Positions 25,219 to 34,340 of a DNA stretch of 48,209 nucleotides are shown piece after piece (within the stretch, counting starts at the first letter, position 1; each line of letters opens with the position of its first letter). Location: positions 1-48,209 of the forward strand of contig NZ_KE383890.1 in NCBI RefSeq assembly GCF_000422585.1, read 5' to 3'. A program made the translations under genes and the position numbers. The notes below the pieces were generated by a model. That model was given only the letters and a program-made list of their open reading frames with translations. It searched no databases and was not told where the DNA came from. This DNA comes from Hugenholtzia roseola DSM 9546 (GTDB lineage: Bacteria > Bacteroidota > Bacteroidia > Cytophagales > Bernardetiaceae).

Positions 25219-28200
25219 ATGCAACATTTCATACCCAAACACAAAGAGTGGTATAAATGGCTCATTTTAAGCCACTTGCTACTCTGTTGGGGCTTTTTCC
25301 AAAATAGCCTCTCGGCACAACAAAATGGCGCAATTCGCTGTGCCACTATGCAAGTAGATAGCACCCTGCGTGCCAATCAGCCCGATATGGGCAGCCTGCA
25401 AGATTTTGAAAACAACTTGCAACAAGCAATTCAAGACAAACTGCAGTTTATGCAGACGGCGCATGTTGTAGATGGCGTTTATACCATTCCAATAGTGGTG
25501 CATGTCATTCACGACGGCGAAGCCATTGGCACAGGAGATAATATTTCTACTGAGCGCATTTTAGACCAAATACAAGTCTTGAACGACGACTTTCGCCGTG
25601 CTGCTGGTACAAACGGTTTCAATACGCACCCCGACGGCGCAGACACCAAAATAGAATTTTGCTTGGCACGCCGCCGCCCCGACGGAACGGCTTTCCCCGC
25701 AGGGCAGGAAGGCATCAATCGCATCGATAGAAATACACAGGGTTGGAATCCTTTTCCCTATAGTGCAGCCTACATAAATGCTAATGTAAAGCCTTTCACC
25801 ACCACCACACAAGGTTACGACGGCACTGTTTATATGAACTTTTGGGTAGTGCCAATTTCTGGCGGCATCTTGGGTTATGCGCAGTTTCCTGCTGCCTCTT
25901 TGGGCGGTAGCTCCTGTAATCCTACCAATATGGTTACAGACGGTGTTGTAATGACGACAAGCTCGGTAGGAGGACCTACTTTTACCGCAGGACCACCGCC
26001 CTATAACATTGGGCGCACCGCTACACACGAAATTGGGCATTGGTTAGGATTGTATCACATCTGGGGTGATGGCAACTGTGGCGTAGATGACTTTTGCGCC
26101 GACACACCTAATTCTGATGCGCCCAATTACAACTGCCCCACAGGTCATGTGTCTTGTGGTAGTGTGGATATGATTGAAAACTACATGGACTATACCAACG
26201 ACGCTTGTATGAATATCTTTACACGCGACCAAGCCATGCGCATGCGTACTGTCTTGGAAACCTACCGTTGGTCATTGGTCAATTCCACAGCCTGCTTCCC
26301 ACCAAACCCCAATGATGCAGGGGTAGCGCAGGTGATTGCCCCCATAGGCGACATTTGTAGCAATACCTTCACGCCCATTGTGCGCATCAAAAACTACGGC
26401 GCAAATATTTTGAATACGGTTACGGTACAATCGCGCTTAGATGGCGGAGCTTGGGTGAGCCAAAATTTTAACACGCTCAACTTGGCAGCAGGCGCGGAAA
26501 CGAATCTGACCCTAAACCCCGTTTTGGGAGTAGCCTTAGGGGTACATACCTTTGAAGCGCGTACTATCCTACCCAATGGCGCGGCAGACCCCTACACGCC
26601 TTTTGATGCTTCTTTGAATAGTTTTACCTACACAGGCGGTGCTTTGCCTATTACAGAAAATTTTGAGGGTGCGATATTTCCCGCCAATTCCTGGATACGC
26701 CAAAATCCGAACAACGACTGTGTTCTTTGGGTAGAAGATAGCCCCGTTTCCCTACGCGGTTCTGACGGCAACCCCACCAGCGCGATTGTACTAAGACATA
26801 ATGATTATACGGGCAACGGGCAAGAAGACATCTTAGTAACTCCAGCTATCAATTTGGCTACCATTTTAGGAATCCCGATTTTAGAATTTGATGTAGCGCA
26901 CCGTCAGCGCAACGCTACTTCTGCCGACGGCTTGCGCATAGAAGTTTCTACCAACTGTGGCGCAACTTGGGCAGCCCTGCCTGCACCTAACGCCTACAAC
27001 AAAACTGGCGCAGCCTTAGCGACCCTCACCCCTGCCTCTACTGCCGCTTTCATACCCACACAAGCAAGCCATTGGCGCAAAGAAACCATCAATCTTTCGG
27101 CTTTTGTAGGGCAGACGATTAAACTCCGCTTTGTAGCTACCAATAACAACGGCAACAACACTTGGATTGACAACATCAACATCAGAGATGGAAACATTGA
27201 AGTTGCTTTTGCTGCTGCTAATAGTACGCATACGGAAAACACAACGGCTACCATTGATTGTCGCGGTTATCAAGATATTAGCATACCCGTTAGTGTCAAT
27301 TTAGCACCAATTAGCACCGCCGTAACAGTCGGCGTTACGATAGGGGCAGGAACGGCAACCAACAACATAGACTACCAACTTCTTACGCCTACTCTTACCT
27401 TTCCAATAGGTTCGCTTGCGAGTCAGAATGTAGTAGTGCGCGTTTTTGATGATGCTGCACAAGAGTTGTCGGAAACGTTAATCCTTAACTTGAACGTTAC
27501 GGCAGGGGGCGCAGTAGCGGTAGCACCTACCTCGCATACGCTTACAATAGTAGATAACAACCCACTGATTCTTACCCAAATACTCTTTTCAGAAGACTTC
27601 GAAACCGCACCTTTGGGGCAGGTTACGACAACGGGTACAAGTTGGCAACAAATCAATATCAATGGCGGCGGCAATAATAATTGGGTCTTTGGTGAGAATG
27701 CAGCCATGACGGGCAACCGTGCGGCTTATATTTCAAATAATTCCACCACACGCCCACTTACCTATTCCAACACAAGCACCTCACGCCGTAGGCTCGTATC
27801 GCCTGCTATCAATACGGTAGGCTACACCAATTTAGAGCTTAGTTTTGATTTCAAAGCCAATGGCGAACTTGCAGGTGGTACTTTGTATGATTATGGAAGT
27901 TTGATGTTTGCCACCAATCCTGCGGGACCTTACACCGTTTTGGCAGGCAATAATGCAGCGACTTCTACAGGCACAACGCCTTTTTTTGGCGTAAGCACTA
28001 ATACGACCTATACCGTTACGCTACCTGCTGCTGCCCAAAATCAGACCACACTTTATTTGGTTTGGCGTTGGAACAATGACAACAGTGCTGGCGGCAATCC
28101 GCCTTTTGCAATAGACAACGTAGTCTTGACTGGACAGCAAACGCGCCAAGTAGAAACGGTACTTTCTTCTAAACAAGTTTATTTAGGCGCAAATAGCACC

Positions 28201-31200
28201 GTTACTTACATCAGTCCGAATGGAAAGGTAATGGCAAGGATTGAAAACAATACGGCACACGACTATGGCTGCACAACGGTAGAAATAGACCGCGCAGGCA
28301 CAGGCGCAGCCGAGTATGAAGCGGCAGGTACGCCCAATCATCTAACCCAAAAATCTTTCCGCATCACGCCGACAAACCCTTCTACAAACAGTTTGCAAGT
28401 AACGCTTTATTATACCAACGCCGAAAAAACAGGTTGGGAAGCTGCCACAAGCAAATCTTGGACAATAGACGCACAAATAGCACGTACAGGCGGCGCAATT
28501 TCAAACATCACCGCTGCTACCCCTACTGCCAATGGCGCAACCAATTCGCTACACGCTATCAATAGCGTTGCGTACAACACAACCGACCACGCCGTTAGCG
28601 CAACCATCACCAACGGATTTGGCAATGGCAACAATGTAGGCGGCTTTGCCATCGGCGACCCTGAACTTTGCAACATTACCGCCATTAGTGCGGGAACACA
28701 AACTGCCTGCGCACTTGCTACGAATACTTATACCCAACAAGTTACGGTTACGTATCAGAATCCTGTGGGCGACCTTGTCGTAAATGGGCAGACCTTTGCT
28801 ACCACAACAAGCCCACAAACGGTTACGCTTACAAACCTACCTGCCAACGGTGCAGCGGTCAATGTTACGGCTTCTTTTGCAGGCAACCCTGCTTGTAACT
28901 TTACGGTCAATAACCTCTTTACTGCTCCTGCGTCCTGCTCGGTTACGACAGGAATTACTTTGGGTACAATCACCCCAATGGCATACTGTCAAGGCGGAAG
29001 CATTAGCGTACCCTTCACAACCGTAGGCACATTTAACGCAGGCAATACCTTTACGGCACAACTATCCGACGAAAATGGAAACTTTGCTGCACCTGCTGCT
29101 ACCCAAACGGGAACTTCGCCTATTACCCTCAATATTCCTTTGGGTGCGATTGCTTCAAATAATTACAGCGTACGTGTTATCTCTTCCGACCCTGCTGAAA
29201 TTAGCAATCAGACCACTATCTCCATCAATGCACTACCGACGGTTACGCTTGGCGCATTTGCCAATGTATGCGCTAACACGCCTGCTTTTGCGCTAACAGG
29301 TGGCGCACCTGCTGGCGGCACTTATAGCGGTACAGGCGTTACGGCAGGCAATTTCAACCCTGCAACGGCTGGGGCGGGTTCGCATACCATTACCTACTCC
29401 TTTACAGATGCAAACGGTTGTACTAATACTGCTACCCAAAATATTACTGTAAATCCGTTACCAACAGTTACTTTGGGTGCATTTGCTAATGTGTGCATCA
29501 GTGCGCCTGCTTTTGCCCTAACAGGTGGCGCACCTGCTGGCGGTACTTATAGCGGTACAGGCGTTACGGCAGGCAATTTCAACCCTGCAACGGCTGGGGC
29601 GGGTTCGCATACCATTACCTACTCCTTTACAGATGCAAACGGTTGTACTAATACTGCTACCCAAAATATTACTGTAAATCCGTTACCAACAGTTACTTTG
29701 GGTGCATTTGCTAATGTGTGCATCAGTGCGCCTGCTTTTGCCCTAACAGGCGGCGCACCTGCTGGAGGTACTTATAGCGGTACAGGAGTTACGGCAGGCA
29801 ATTTCAACCCTGCGACGGCTGGAATCGGTATCCATACCATTACTTATTCCTTTACAGACGCAAACGGTTGTACCAATACTGCTACCCAAAATATCGAAGT
29901 AACCAATAACATTGTGGTTTCCTATACCGAACCCAATAACAATGTTTGTCTGAACGCGACTGCTTTCGCGCTTAGTGGAGGCTCTCCTGCTGGCGGCACT
30001 TATAGCGGTACAGGCGTTACGGCAGGTAATTTCAACCCTGCAACGGCTGGCGTAGGTTCGCATACCATTACCTATACTTTCACAAGCGGCACTTGTACTA
30101 ACTCGGCTACACAAACCATTACCGTAAATCCATTACCTACGGTTACTTTGGGCGCATTTGCCAATGTATGTATCAGTGCGCCTGCTTTTGCACTAACAGG
30201 TGGCGCACCTGCTGGCGGCACTTATAGCGGTACAGGGGTTGCGGCAGGCGTATTTGACCCTTCTATTGGAGCAGGCACTTATACGATTACCTATACCTTC
30301 ACCAATGCGGCAGGCTGTACGAATACGGCTACGGGAACTATTACGGTGGGTGCAGCTCCCTGTGTTACGAACACAGGCGGCGGCGGTGCGCCTATTACTT
30401 GTCGCGTACCAGATACCTTTACGGCTACGCCTATCAGCGCAAGCAGCATCGAGCTAACTTGGAGCGGTACAAGCAACGCTGTTTCGTATGAAATTTATCG
30501 CAATGGCGAACTCATCACAACAGTAGCAGCAACCGAAAATAGCTATCTCGACACAGGTTTAGAGCCAAGTTCGCGATATAGGTATCTTTTGCGTGCGCTT
30601 TGCAACACCGCTGGCACAAACGAAACCATTGCAGCCTTAGCACAAACGCTTCCTACTTCTGTTACACTTGAAAATGTACGCGAAGTTTGCGGCAGCGGAC
30701 GTGTAACTCTCTTTGTATCAGGCAAATCGCATTGGCAGGGCGTATATCGTTGGTATGAAAATGAAACCGACACAACGCCAATTTTTGAAAGTGTAAATGG
30801 CACTTTCGAAACGCCTATCCTAAGTGAAAGCAAGACCTATTTTGTGAGCATTTTCGAATTAGGACAAGAAGGCGCACGCGTGCCTGTGGTTGCTATCGTA
30901 AATGAAGACTATGAGGCTATCCTTTTAAACCCTCGAAATGCACAAAACGAAATTGTTTCGTGTGAAAATGAAGTGCTGCTCGAAGGGCAGACATACGCAG
31001 GCGCACGTTATGCTTGGCGACTCAATGGCTACCTCTTTGGAGGTGCAGAAGCCGCTACTTTTGTAGCCAAAACCAGCGGCTGGTATGAGTTTTTGGTCAT
31101 TCGTGGCAACTGTGTAGTCGCTTCTACCCCTGTAAAAGTCAGCTTGCGTTATGCGCCTTTGGCTGCTATTCAGACAGAAAACGACGCACGTATCTTCTGC

Positions 31201-32148
31201 AATCCGACGCTGCTTTCTGCCGCTCCCCAAACAGACTCTACCCTTTCTGTTCGTTATGAATGGTATCTGGAAGGTACGCTTTTGGGAACAGAGGGCAGTT
31301 TGGAAGTAAATACTTCGGGCGTTTATGTGTTGAAGGTAATAGATACCAATTTAGGTTGTGTTGCTACTACCGAAAGACAAATTACGATTGCAAATTTGCC
31401 TATCAATCCAACCCTGACCGCCTCGACCTTAGAGTTCTGTGAAGACGAAACCGCAGTAATTGGCGTAACTGCTATTGCAGGGGCGCGTTATGTTTGGTTT
31501 TTGAATAATGAGCGCATCAGTGCCAATTCTGCCCAAATAGAAGTGAGCGAAGGTGGTATCTACCGCGTAGTGATTTCTTTGCCCAATACGCCTTGTACGG
31601 CAAGCTCGCAAGAAATTACACTGACACGTTTTGAAGCCCCTCAAATTCGTATCGTACAAGAAGGCAATGAGTTAGTGGCGCAAATAAACCCTGCTTCTAC
31701 TAATTTTGTGTGGCAGGTTTTAGATAGAAATGCCGCAGAAGGTGGAGCTTTTGTAGAGGTAGCAGGTTCGCAAAATCAGGTGCGTTTTACGCCTGCCCAA
31801 AATGGAAGCTACCGTCTTGTCGTAACTTACGGAAATGGCTGCCAAGCCCATTCGCGCAGCAAAAACTTCTCTGCCCTAACCACAGGAACAGAGGAAGAGC
31901 CGATTGTAGAAGAAGGCTTTGCTATTTTCCCAAATCCTACCAAAGGCAACCTGCTGATTCGCTTCGAAAGCAGCCAAAAAGAGTTGCAAGTTCGCCTCTA
32001 CGACGCTTTGGGAAGGGAGTTGGAACGCCTAACGCTTCAAAATGCAAGCGAGGCACAGCTCAACCTATCTGCCTACGCCAATGCAGTCTATACAGTAGAA
32101 ATTCGCACTGAAACTATCCAAAAAGTAGTGAAGGTTGTGAAAGAGTAA
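25219..32148 (+). CDS. Secreted M43-family metalloprotease with Ig-like repeats and T9SS sorting domain
   Basis: The 2309-residue protein has a signal peptide (about 1-33, ending SLSAQ). Its catalytic domain (about 85-350) carries the zinc motif HEIGHWLGLYH at 270-280 and a later Met-turn (NYMDYTND), typical of the pappalysin-like M43 family. Next come a CARDB-like segment (about 370-460), a beta-sandwich around 480-650, a Calx-beta-like domain (about 660-780), a second sandwich with a TIDNVVLTG-type end (780-970), and Ig-like material. Five 75-residue repeats follow (1341-1715), then a fibronectin III domain (about 1730-1815) and further Ig-like domains. The last 80 residues (FAIFPNPTKGNLLIRF to the end) are a type A type IX secretion sorting signal. 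The protein is probably exported to the cell surface or medium for digestion or adhesion. A strong hairpin terminator follows. Confidence 0.92.
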   Translation: MQHFIPKHKEWYKWLILSHLLLCWGFFQNSLSAQQNGAIRCATMQVDSTLRANQPDMGSLQDFENNLQQAIQDKLQFMQTAHVVDGVYTIPIVVHVIHDGEAIGTGDNISTERILDQIQVLNDDFRRAAGTNGFNTHPDGADTKIEFCLARRRPDGTAFPAGQEGINRIDRNTQGWNPFPYSAAYINANVKPFTTTTQGYDGTVYMNFWVVPISGGILGYAQFPAASLGGSSCNPTNMVTDGVVMTTSSVGGPTFTAGPPPYNIGRTATHEIGHWLGLYHIWGDGNCGVDDFCADTPNSDAPNYNCPTGHVSCGSVDMIENYMDYTNDACMNIFTRDQAMRMRTVLETYRWSLVNSTACFPPNPNDAGVAQVIAPIGDICSNTFTPIVRIKNYGANILNTVTVQSRLDGGAWVSQNFNTLNLAAGAETNLTLNPVLGVALGVHTFEARTILPNGAADPYTPFDASLNSFTYTGGALPITENFEGAIFPANSWIRQNPNNDCVLWVEDSPVSLRGSDGNPTSAIVLRHNDYTGNGQEDILVTPAINLATILGIPILEFDVAHRQRNATSADGLRIEVSTNCGATWAALPAPNAYNKTGAALATLTPASTAAFIPTQASHWRKETINLSAFVGQTIKLRFVATNNNGNNTWIDNINIRDGNIEVAFAAANSTHTENTTATIDCRGYQDISIPVSVNLAPISTAVTVGVTIGAGTATNNIDYQLLTPTLTFPIGSLASQNVVVRVFDDAAQELSETLILNLNVTAGGAVAVAPTSHTLTIVDNNPLILTQILFSEDFETAPLGQVTTTGTSWQQININGGGNNNWVFGENAAMTGNRAAYISNNSTTRPLTYSNTSTSRRRLVSPAINTVGYTNLELSFDFKANGELAGGTLYDYGSLMFATNPAGPYTVLAGNNAATSTGTTPFFGVSTNTTYTVTLPAAAQNQTTLYLVWRWNNDNSAGGNPPFAIDNVVLTGQQTRQVETVLSSKQVYLGANSTVTYISPNGKVMARIENNTAHDYGCTTVEIDRAGTGAAEYEAAGTPNHLTQKSFRITPTNPSTNSLQVTLYYTNAEKTGWEAATSKSWTIDAQIARTGGAISNITAATPTANGATNSLHAINSVAYNTTDHAVSATITNGFGNGNNVGGFAIGDPELCNITAISAGTQTACALATNTYTQQVTVTYQNPVGDLVVNGQTFATTTSPQTVTLTNLPANGAAVNVTASFAGNPACNFTVNNLFTAPASCSVTTGITLGTITPMAYCQGGSISVPFTTVGTFNAGNTFTAQLSDENGNFAAPAATQTGTSPITLNIPLGAIASNNYSVRVISSDPAEISNQTTISINALPTVTLGAFANVCANTPAFALTGGAPAGGTYSGTGVTAGNFNPATAGAGSHTITYSFTDANGCTNTATQNITVNPLPTVTLGAFANVCISAPAFALTGGAPAGGTYSGTGVTAGNFNPATAGAGSHTITYSFTDANGCTNTATQNITVNPLPTVTLGAFANVCISAPAFALTGGAPAGGTYSGTGVTAGNFNPATAGIGIHTITYSFTDANGCTNTATQNIEVTNNIVVSYTEPNNNVCLNATAFALSGGSPAGGTYSGTGVTAGNFNPATAGVGSHTITYTFTSGTCTNSATQTITVNPLPTVTLGAFANVCISAPAFALTGGAPAGGTYSGTGVAAGVFDPSIGAGTYTITYTFTNAAGCTNTATGTITVGAAPCVTNTGGGGAPITCRVPDTFTATPISASSIELTWSGTSNAVSYEIYRNGELITTVAATENSYLDTGLEPSSRYRYLLRALCNTAGTNETIAALAQTLPTSVTLENVREVCGSGRVTLFVSGKSHWQGVYRWYENETDTTPIFESVNGTFETPILSESKTYFVSIFELGQEGARVPVVAIVNEDYEAILLNPRNAQNEIVSCENEVLLEGQTYAGARYAWRLNGYLFGGAEAATFVAKTSGWYEFLVIRGNCVVASTPVKVSLRYAPLAAIQTENDARIFCNPTLLSAAPQTDSTLSVRYEWYLEGTLLGTEGSLEVNTSGVYVLKVIDTNLGCVATTERQITIANLPINPTLTASTLEFCEDETAVIGVTAIAGARYVWFLNNERISANSAQIEVSEGGIYRVVISLPNTPCTASSQEITLTRFEAPQIRIVQEGNELVAQINPASTNFVWQVLDRNAAEGGAFVEVAGSQNQVRFTPAQNGSYRLVVTYGNGCQAHSRSKNFSALTTGTEEEPIVEEGFAIFPNPTKGNLLIRFESSQKELQVRLYDALGRELERLTLQNASEAQLNLSAYANAVYTVEIRTETIQKVVKVVKE
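29239..30363 (+). repeat. Five 225-bp tandem repeats inside the metalloprotease gene
   Basis: Units start at 29239, 29464, 29689, 29914 and 30139, an exact 225-bp (75-codon) register. Units 1 to 3 and 5 share TVTLGAFANVC, GGAPAGGTYSGTGV and FTDANGC-type segments; unit 4 is diverged at its start. Long stretches of units 1 and 2 are identical even at silent positions, which implies recent duplication or conversion. The units encode Ig/PKD-like surface domains. Confidence 0.9.
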
Positions 32149-32174
32149 GCGCAAAAAGCCTTTCTTAATCCATA

Positions 32175-32204
32175 AAAAAAGCCACTTGAAAGAGTGGCTT
32201 TTTT
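32175..32204 (+). terminator. Terminator of the metalloprotease gene
   Basis: AAAAAAGCCACT (32175-32186) and AGTGGCTTTTTT (32193-32204) make a perfect 12-bp stem with a 6-base loop and a U-run, 26 bases after the stop codon. Confidence 0.88.
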
Positions 32205-32227
32205 CTTGACTTTGACACTTTGTCGGG

Positions 32228-32301
32228 TTAAGCATTTGATTATCAAGTAGTTGCTTTTTTTAGTGGCACTACATTTTAGGCTAAGTATTTGGTTATCAAG
32301 T
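32228..32301. repeat. Short direct repeat beside the transposase remnant
   Basis: The 21-bp segment at 32228-32248 and the one at 32281-32301 differ at three positions; both end GATTATCAAGT or GGTTATCAAGT. Both are followed by a TTAGTGG motif. They may be subterminal sequences of a former insertion sequence. Confidence 0.4.
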
Positions 32302-32396
32302 TCTTAGTGGTCATATCGAGCAATCTTTTGATTTGTAAATATTTAAGGATTTGTTCCGTGTGATTATTAAACACGGAACGGATATAAAAATCTTCT

Positions 32397-32900
32397 TTAT
32401 TTTGTCGTATCTAAAAGCGTTGTTCTTACTGTTTGGGGCAGATTTTTCAATCGTCCGCCCAGCAAAAAATCGTAACCTGCTCCCTTGACTGCCCGACAAT
32501 TAGCAGCATTTAGCCTGCCACTATCGGCTACTAAAGTTATTTTATTAAGATTATATAATTGATTTAATTTGTCTATTTCTTTGACCAAAGTATGTCCTTC
32601 ATACTGATTCCCTGCATACAAGCCGTAGCCAAGCGGTAATGCGTTTTTGTCTAATAATAATCTTAAAACAACTTGTGTTTTACCAATTTTACCATCTTTA
32701 CTAAAACCTTTCTGACGCAAGGCTTCTTCTACTACTACTTCTGAATCGAAATAGAAGGTCGTAACATCATAAAAAACTAAGTCTAACTCATAAAATTGTA
32801 ATTGCTTATTTTTTTGAAATACTAATTTTTGTAGTTCTGTACTATAAAGATTGAATTTATCTAAACTATAATAAAAATGTTGAAGTGAAACTGACTGCAT
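32397..32900 (-). pseudogene. Truncated IS1634/IS4-type DDE transposase
   Basis: The 167-codon remnant has the first catalytic aspartate in the DLVFYDVTTFYFDS block and the second in ITLVADSGRLNAAN, with GYGLYAGNQYEGHTL between them, as in IS1634-family (IS4 superfamily) transposases. Full proteins run to about 500 residues, so the N-terminal DNA-binding part and the C-terminal part with the third catalytic residue are missing. It is therefore non-functional. TCTTGACTTTGACACTT (32204-32220) and its near-perfect reverse complement around 33111-33127 may be the old element ends, about 0.9 kb apart, which implies internal deletion. Confidence 0.8.
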
Positions 32901-33159
32901 ACCTAAAAAATTATTTTGTGTTTGATAAGTTACAGATACGAAGATAATACTCGCCCCCTTTTTTGTCTTTGCGTAGAAATGCCATCAACTCTTAAAATAA
33001 GTCTGTTTTGGTGCAAAATTAGTAAAAAACAATTTTTTTGTTTTTTTTTGCACTACATTTTTTTGACAAAAAGTGTCTATACTCGCTCCTTTAGGCGTTT
33101 TGCCCCTTACAAGTGTCAAACTCAAGATAAGGCTTCTAAGCCCATAAAAGTTGAACAAA
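32901..33159. other. Spacer between the transposase remnant and the Lys/Cys protein
   Basis: No gene is seen. GCACTACATTTT occurs near 33050 and again near 32266 in the same orientation, and the possible right end of the insertion sequence lies at 33109-33127. The rest is T-rich and has no recognisable promoter. Confidence 0.4.
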
Positions 33160-33190
33160 CAAAAAAAGCCCGCCTAAGCGAGCTTTTTTT
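33160..33190 (-). terminator. Terminator of the Lys/Cys-rich protein gene
   Basis: AAAAAAGC followed by CGC pairs with GCG followed by GCTTTTTT around a CTAA-type loop, with one mismatch. The minus strand gains a U-run. It starts 19 bases past the stop codon of the minus-strand gene. Confidence 0.7.
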
Positions 33191-33208
33191 GTTTAAGGCT
33201 GTGTAAAA

Positions 33209-33481
33209 TTACTGTGCTTTTTTGGTAGCGCAGCAGCCTGTCTTGCCTTCGGTTTTGGCTGTGCCACAAGACTTTGTTTCTGCATTTTCGGTAGTGGCAG
33301 TGGCAGTGGCTTTTGCTTCGGTGGTGCAGCAGCCATCTTTTTTCTTCTTCTTCTTTTTCTTTTTCTTCGTATCGTCGTTCATTTCAGTCTGAACGTCCGA
33401 ATTACTTACTAAGGCGTAAGAAGCAGGAAGAGTGGCAGCAGTAGCTACTAAAAAGGCAAAAGTGATTGCTATTTTTTTCAT
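33209..33481 (-). CDS. Small exported Lys-run and Cys-rich protein
   Basis: This 90-residue protein has a Sec signal peptide (MKKIAITFAFLVATAATLPA) and a run of ten lysines at about 39-48. A Thr/Ala/Glu-rich segment follows, with five cysteines in the patterns GCC, SCG and GCC. I know of no named family for it, although similar Lys-run, CC-containing exported peptides occur in Bacteroidota. The paired cysteines could bind metal or form disulfides, and the lysine run could bind anionic surface polymers; both are inference. The stop codon is followed by a strong terminator, which supports a real gene. An inverted repeat TTGTCA/TGACAA (33517-33566 region) lies in its upstream region. Confidence 0.75.
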   Translation of the reverse strand: MKKIAITFAFLVATAATLPASYALVSNSDVQTEMNDDTKKKKKKKKKKDGCCTTEAKATATATTENAETKSCGTAKTEGKTGCCATKKAQ

Positions 33482-33932
33482 GATTTCTACTTTTTTAAAA
33501 GATGAAAAGACTTTTTGTCATATCTAAAAGCGGCAATGCCGTTCTTTCTGACAAGATACAACTTTTTTATTACTTTGGCAAAATCTATGCCCTACTTTTA
33601 AAAAAGGGCTTTCAAAACCTCACCCAATAAAATGTTCGCCAGTGGTCTGTTTCTTTTCTATTCAAAAAAGCAGAGCGCGGCAGAATTTCTATGCAAGGCT
33701 AAAATGTTGAGCTTTTTTCGATAAGTTTTAAACAAAAATACAAAGGCAGGGTTTTACTCTATGAATCACAACCCTGACGGTTAGACAAACCCACAGAGGT
33801 ATCGTTTTTGTTTGAAATTTTCGGGCTTACCTTCGCCAAAAGTTCCACAAAATCGTATCGGAAAGAAGAGAGCTGTGCCTTGTTGTTCTACTTGCTCGCC
33901 GCTCGCTTATCTTATCTTTAATCCATCTTAAA
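33482..33932. other. Divergent spacer upstream of the PTPS gene
   Basis: The spacer has a small GGCAATGCC palindrome near 33532, framed by TTGTCA and TGACAA, close to the Lys/Cys gene. TTTG (33807-33810) with TACCTTCG (33828-33835) is a possible promoter for the plus-strand PTPS gene, but its 17-base spacing is short. No further gene is seen. Confidence 0.35.
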
Positions 33933-34340
33933 ATGAAAGTTGCCGTCTATCGCAAAGAACACTTCAACGCTGCCCACCGATTGCATAATCCCGAATGGAC
34001 AGCGGAAAAAAACCAAGAAGTATTTGGAAAGTGCAATAATGTATATTATCACGGACATAATTACAACCTTATCGTCAAGGTAGTAGGCGAAATAGACCCC
34101 CATACAGGGTACGTGATAGATATAAAAGTGTTAAGTGATTTAATCAAATCGCAGGTAACAGATGTCTTCGACCATAAAAACCTAAATTTAGACGTTGAAG
34201 ATTTCAAAAATTTGAATCCCACAGCCGAAAACATTGCGGTTGTTATCTATAATCGTTTGCGCCCTTTTATCGATGCAAACAAAGACCTCAAAATCAAACT
34301 ATATGAAACTGAACGAAACTTTGTTGAATACCCTGCCTAA
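33933..34340 (+). CDS. 6-pyruvoyl-tetrahydropterin synthase/QueD-family enzyme
   Basis: The 135-residue protein converts dihydroneopterin triphosphate to a 6-pyruvoyl- or 6-carboxy-tetrahydropterin. Zinc ligands are H15 (FNAAHRLH), H40 and H42 (HGHNY), with catalytic C34 in FGKCNN and DHKNLNLD further on. The spacing between the cysteine and HGH is five residues (C34, H40-G-H42), as in animal PTPS for tetrahydrobiopterin, whereas classic queuosine QueD has three. I therefore keep both pathways open. The next gene, folE, makes the substrate and its start lies 38 bases inside this gene, so the two are co-expressed. No other queuosine or biopterin gene is in the window. Confidence 0.88.
   Translation: MKVAVYRKEHFNAAHRLHNPEWTAEKNQEVFGKCNNVYYHGHNYNLIVKVVGEIDPHTGYVIDIKVLSDLIKSQVTDVFDHKNLNLDVEDFKNLNPTAENIAVVIYNRLRPFIDANKDLKIKLYETERNFVEYPA

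Noticed and set aside
29239-30363. Regular repeats resembling a CRISPR array
   Set aside because: The 225-bp units are in frame, code for Ig-like domains and have no short repeat plus unique spacer layout.
25509-31659. Several antisense frames of 60-160 codons inside the metalloprotease gene
   Set aside because: They mirror the codon periodicity of the long sense gene, are repetitive and match no family.
32397-32900. Active insertion sequence
   Set aside because: The transposase lacks its N-terminal part and the segment with the third catalytic residue, so it cannot be autonomous.
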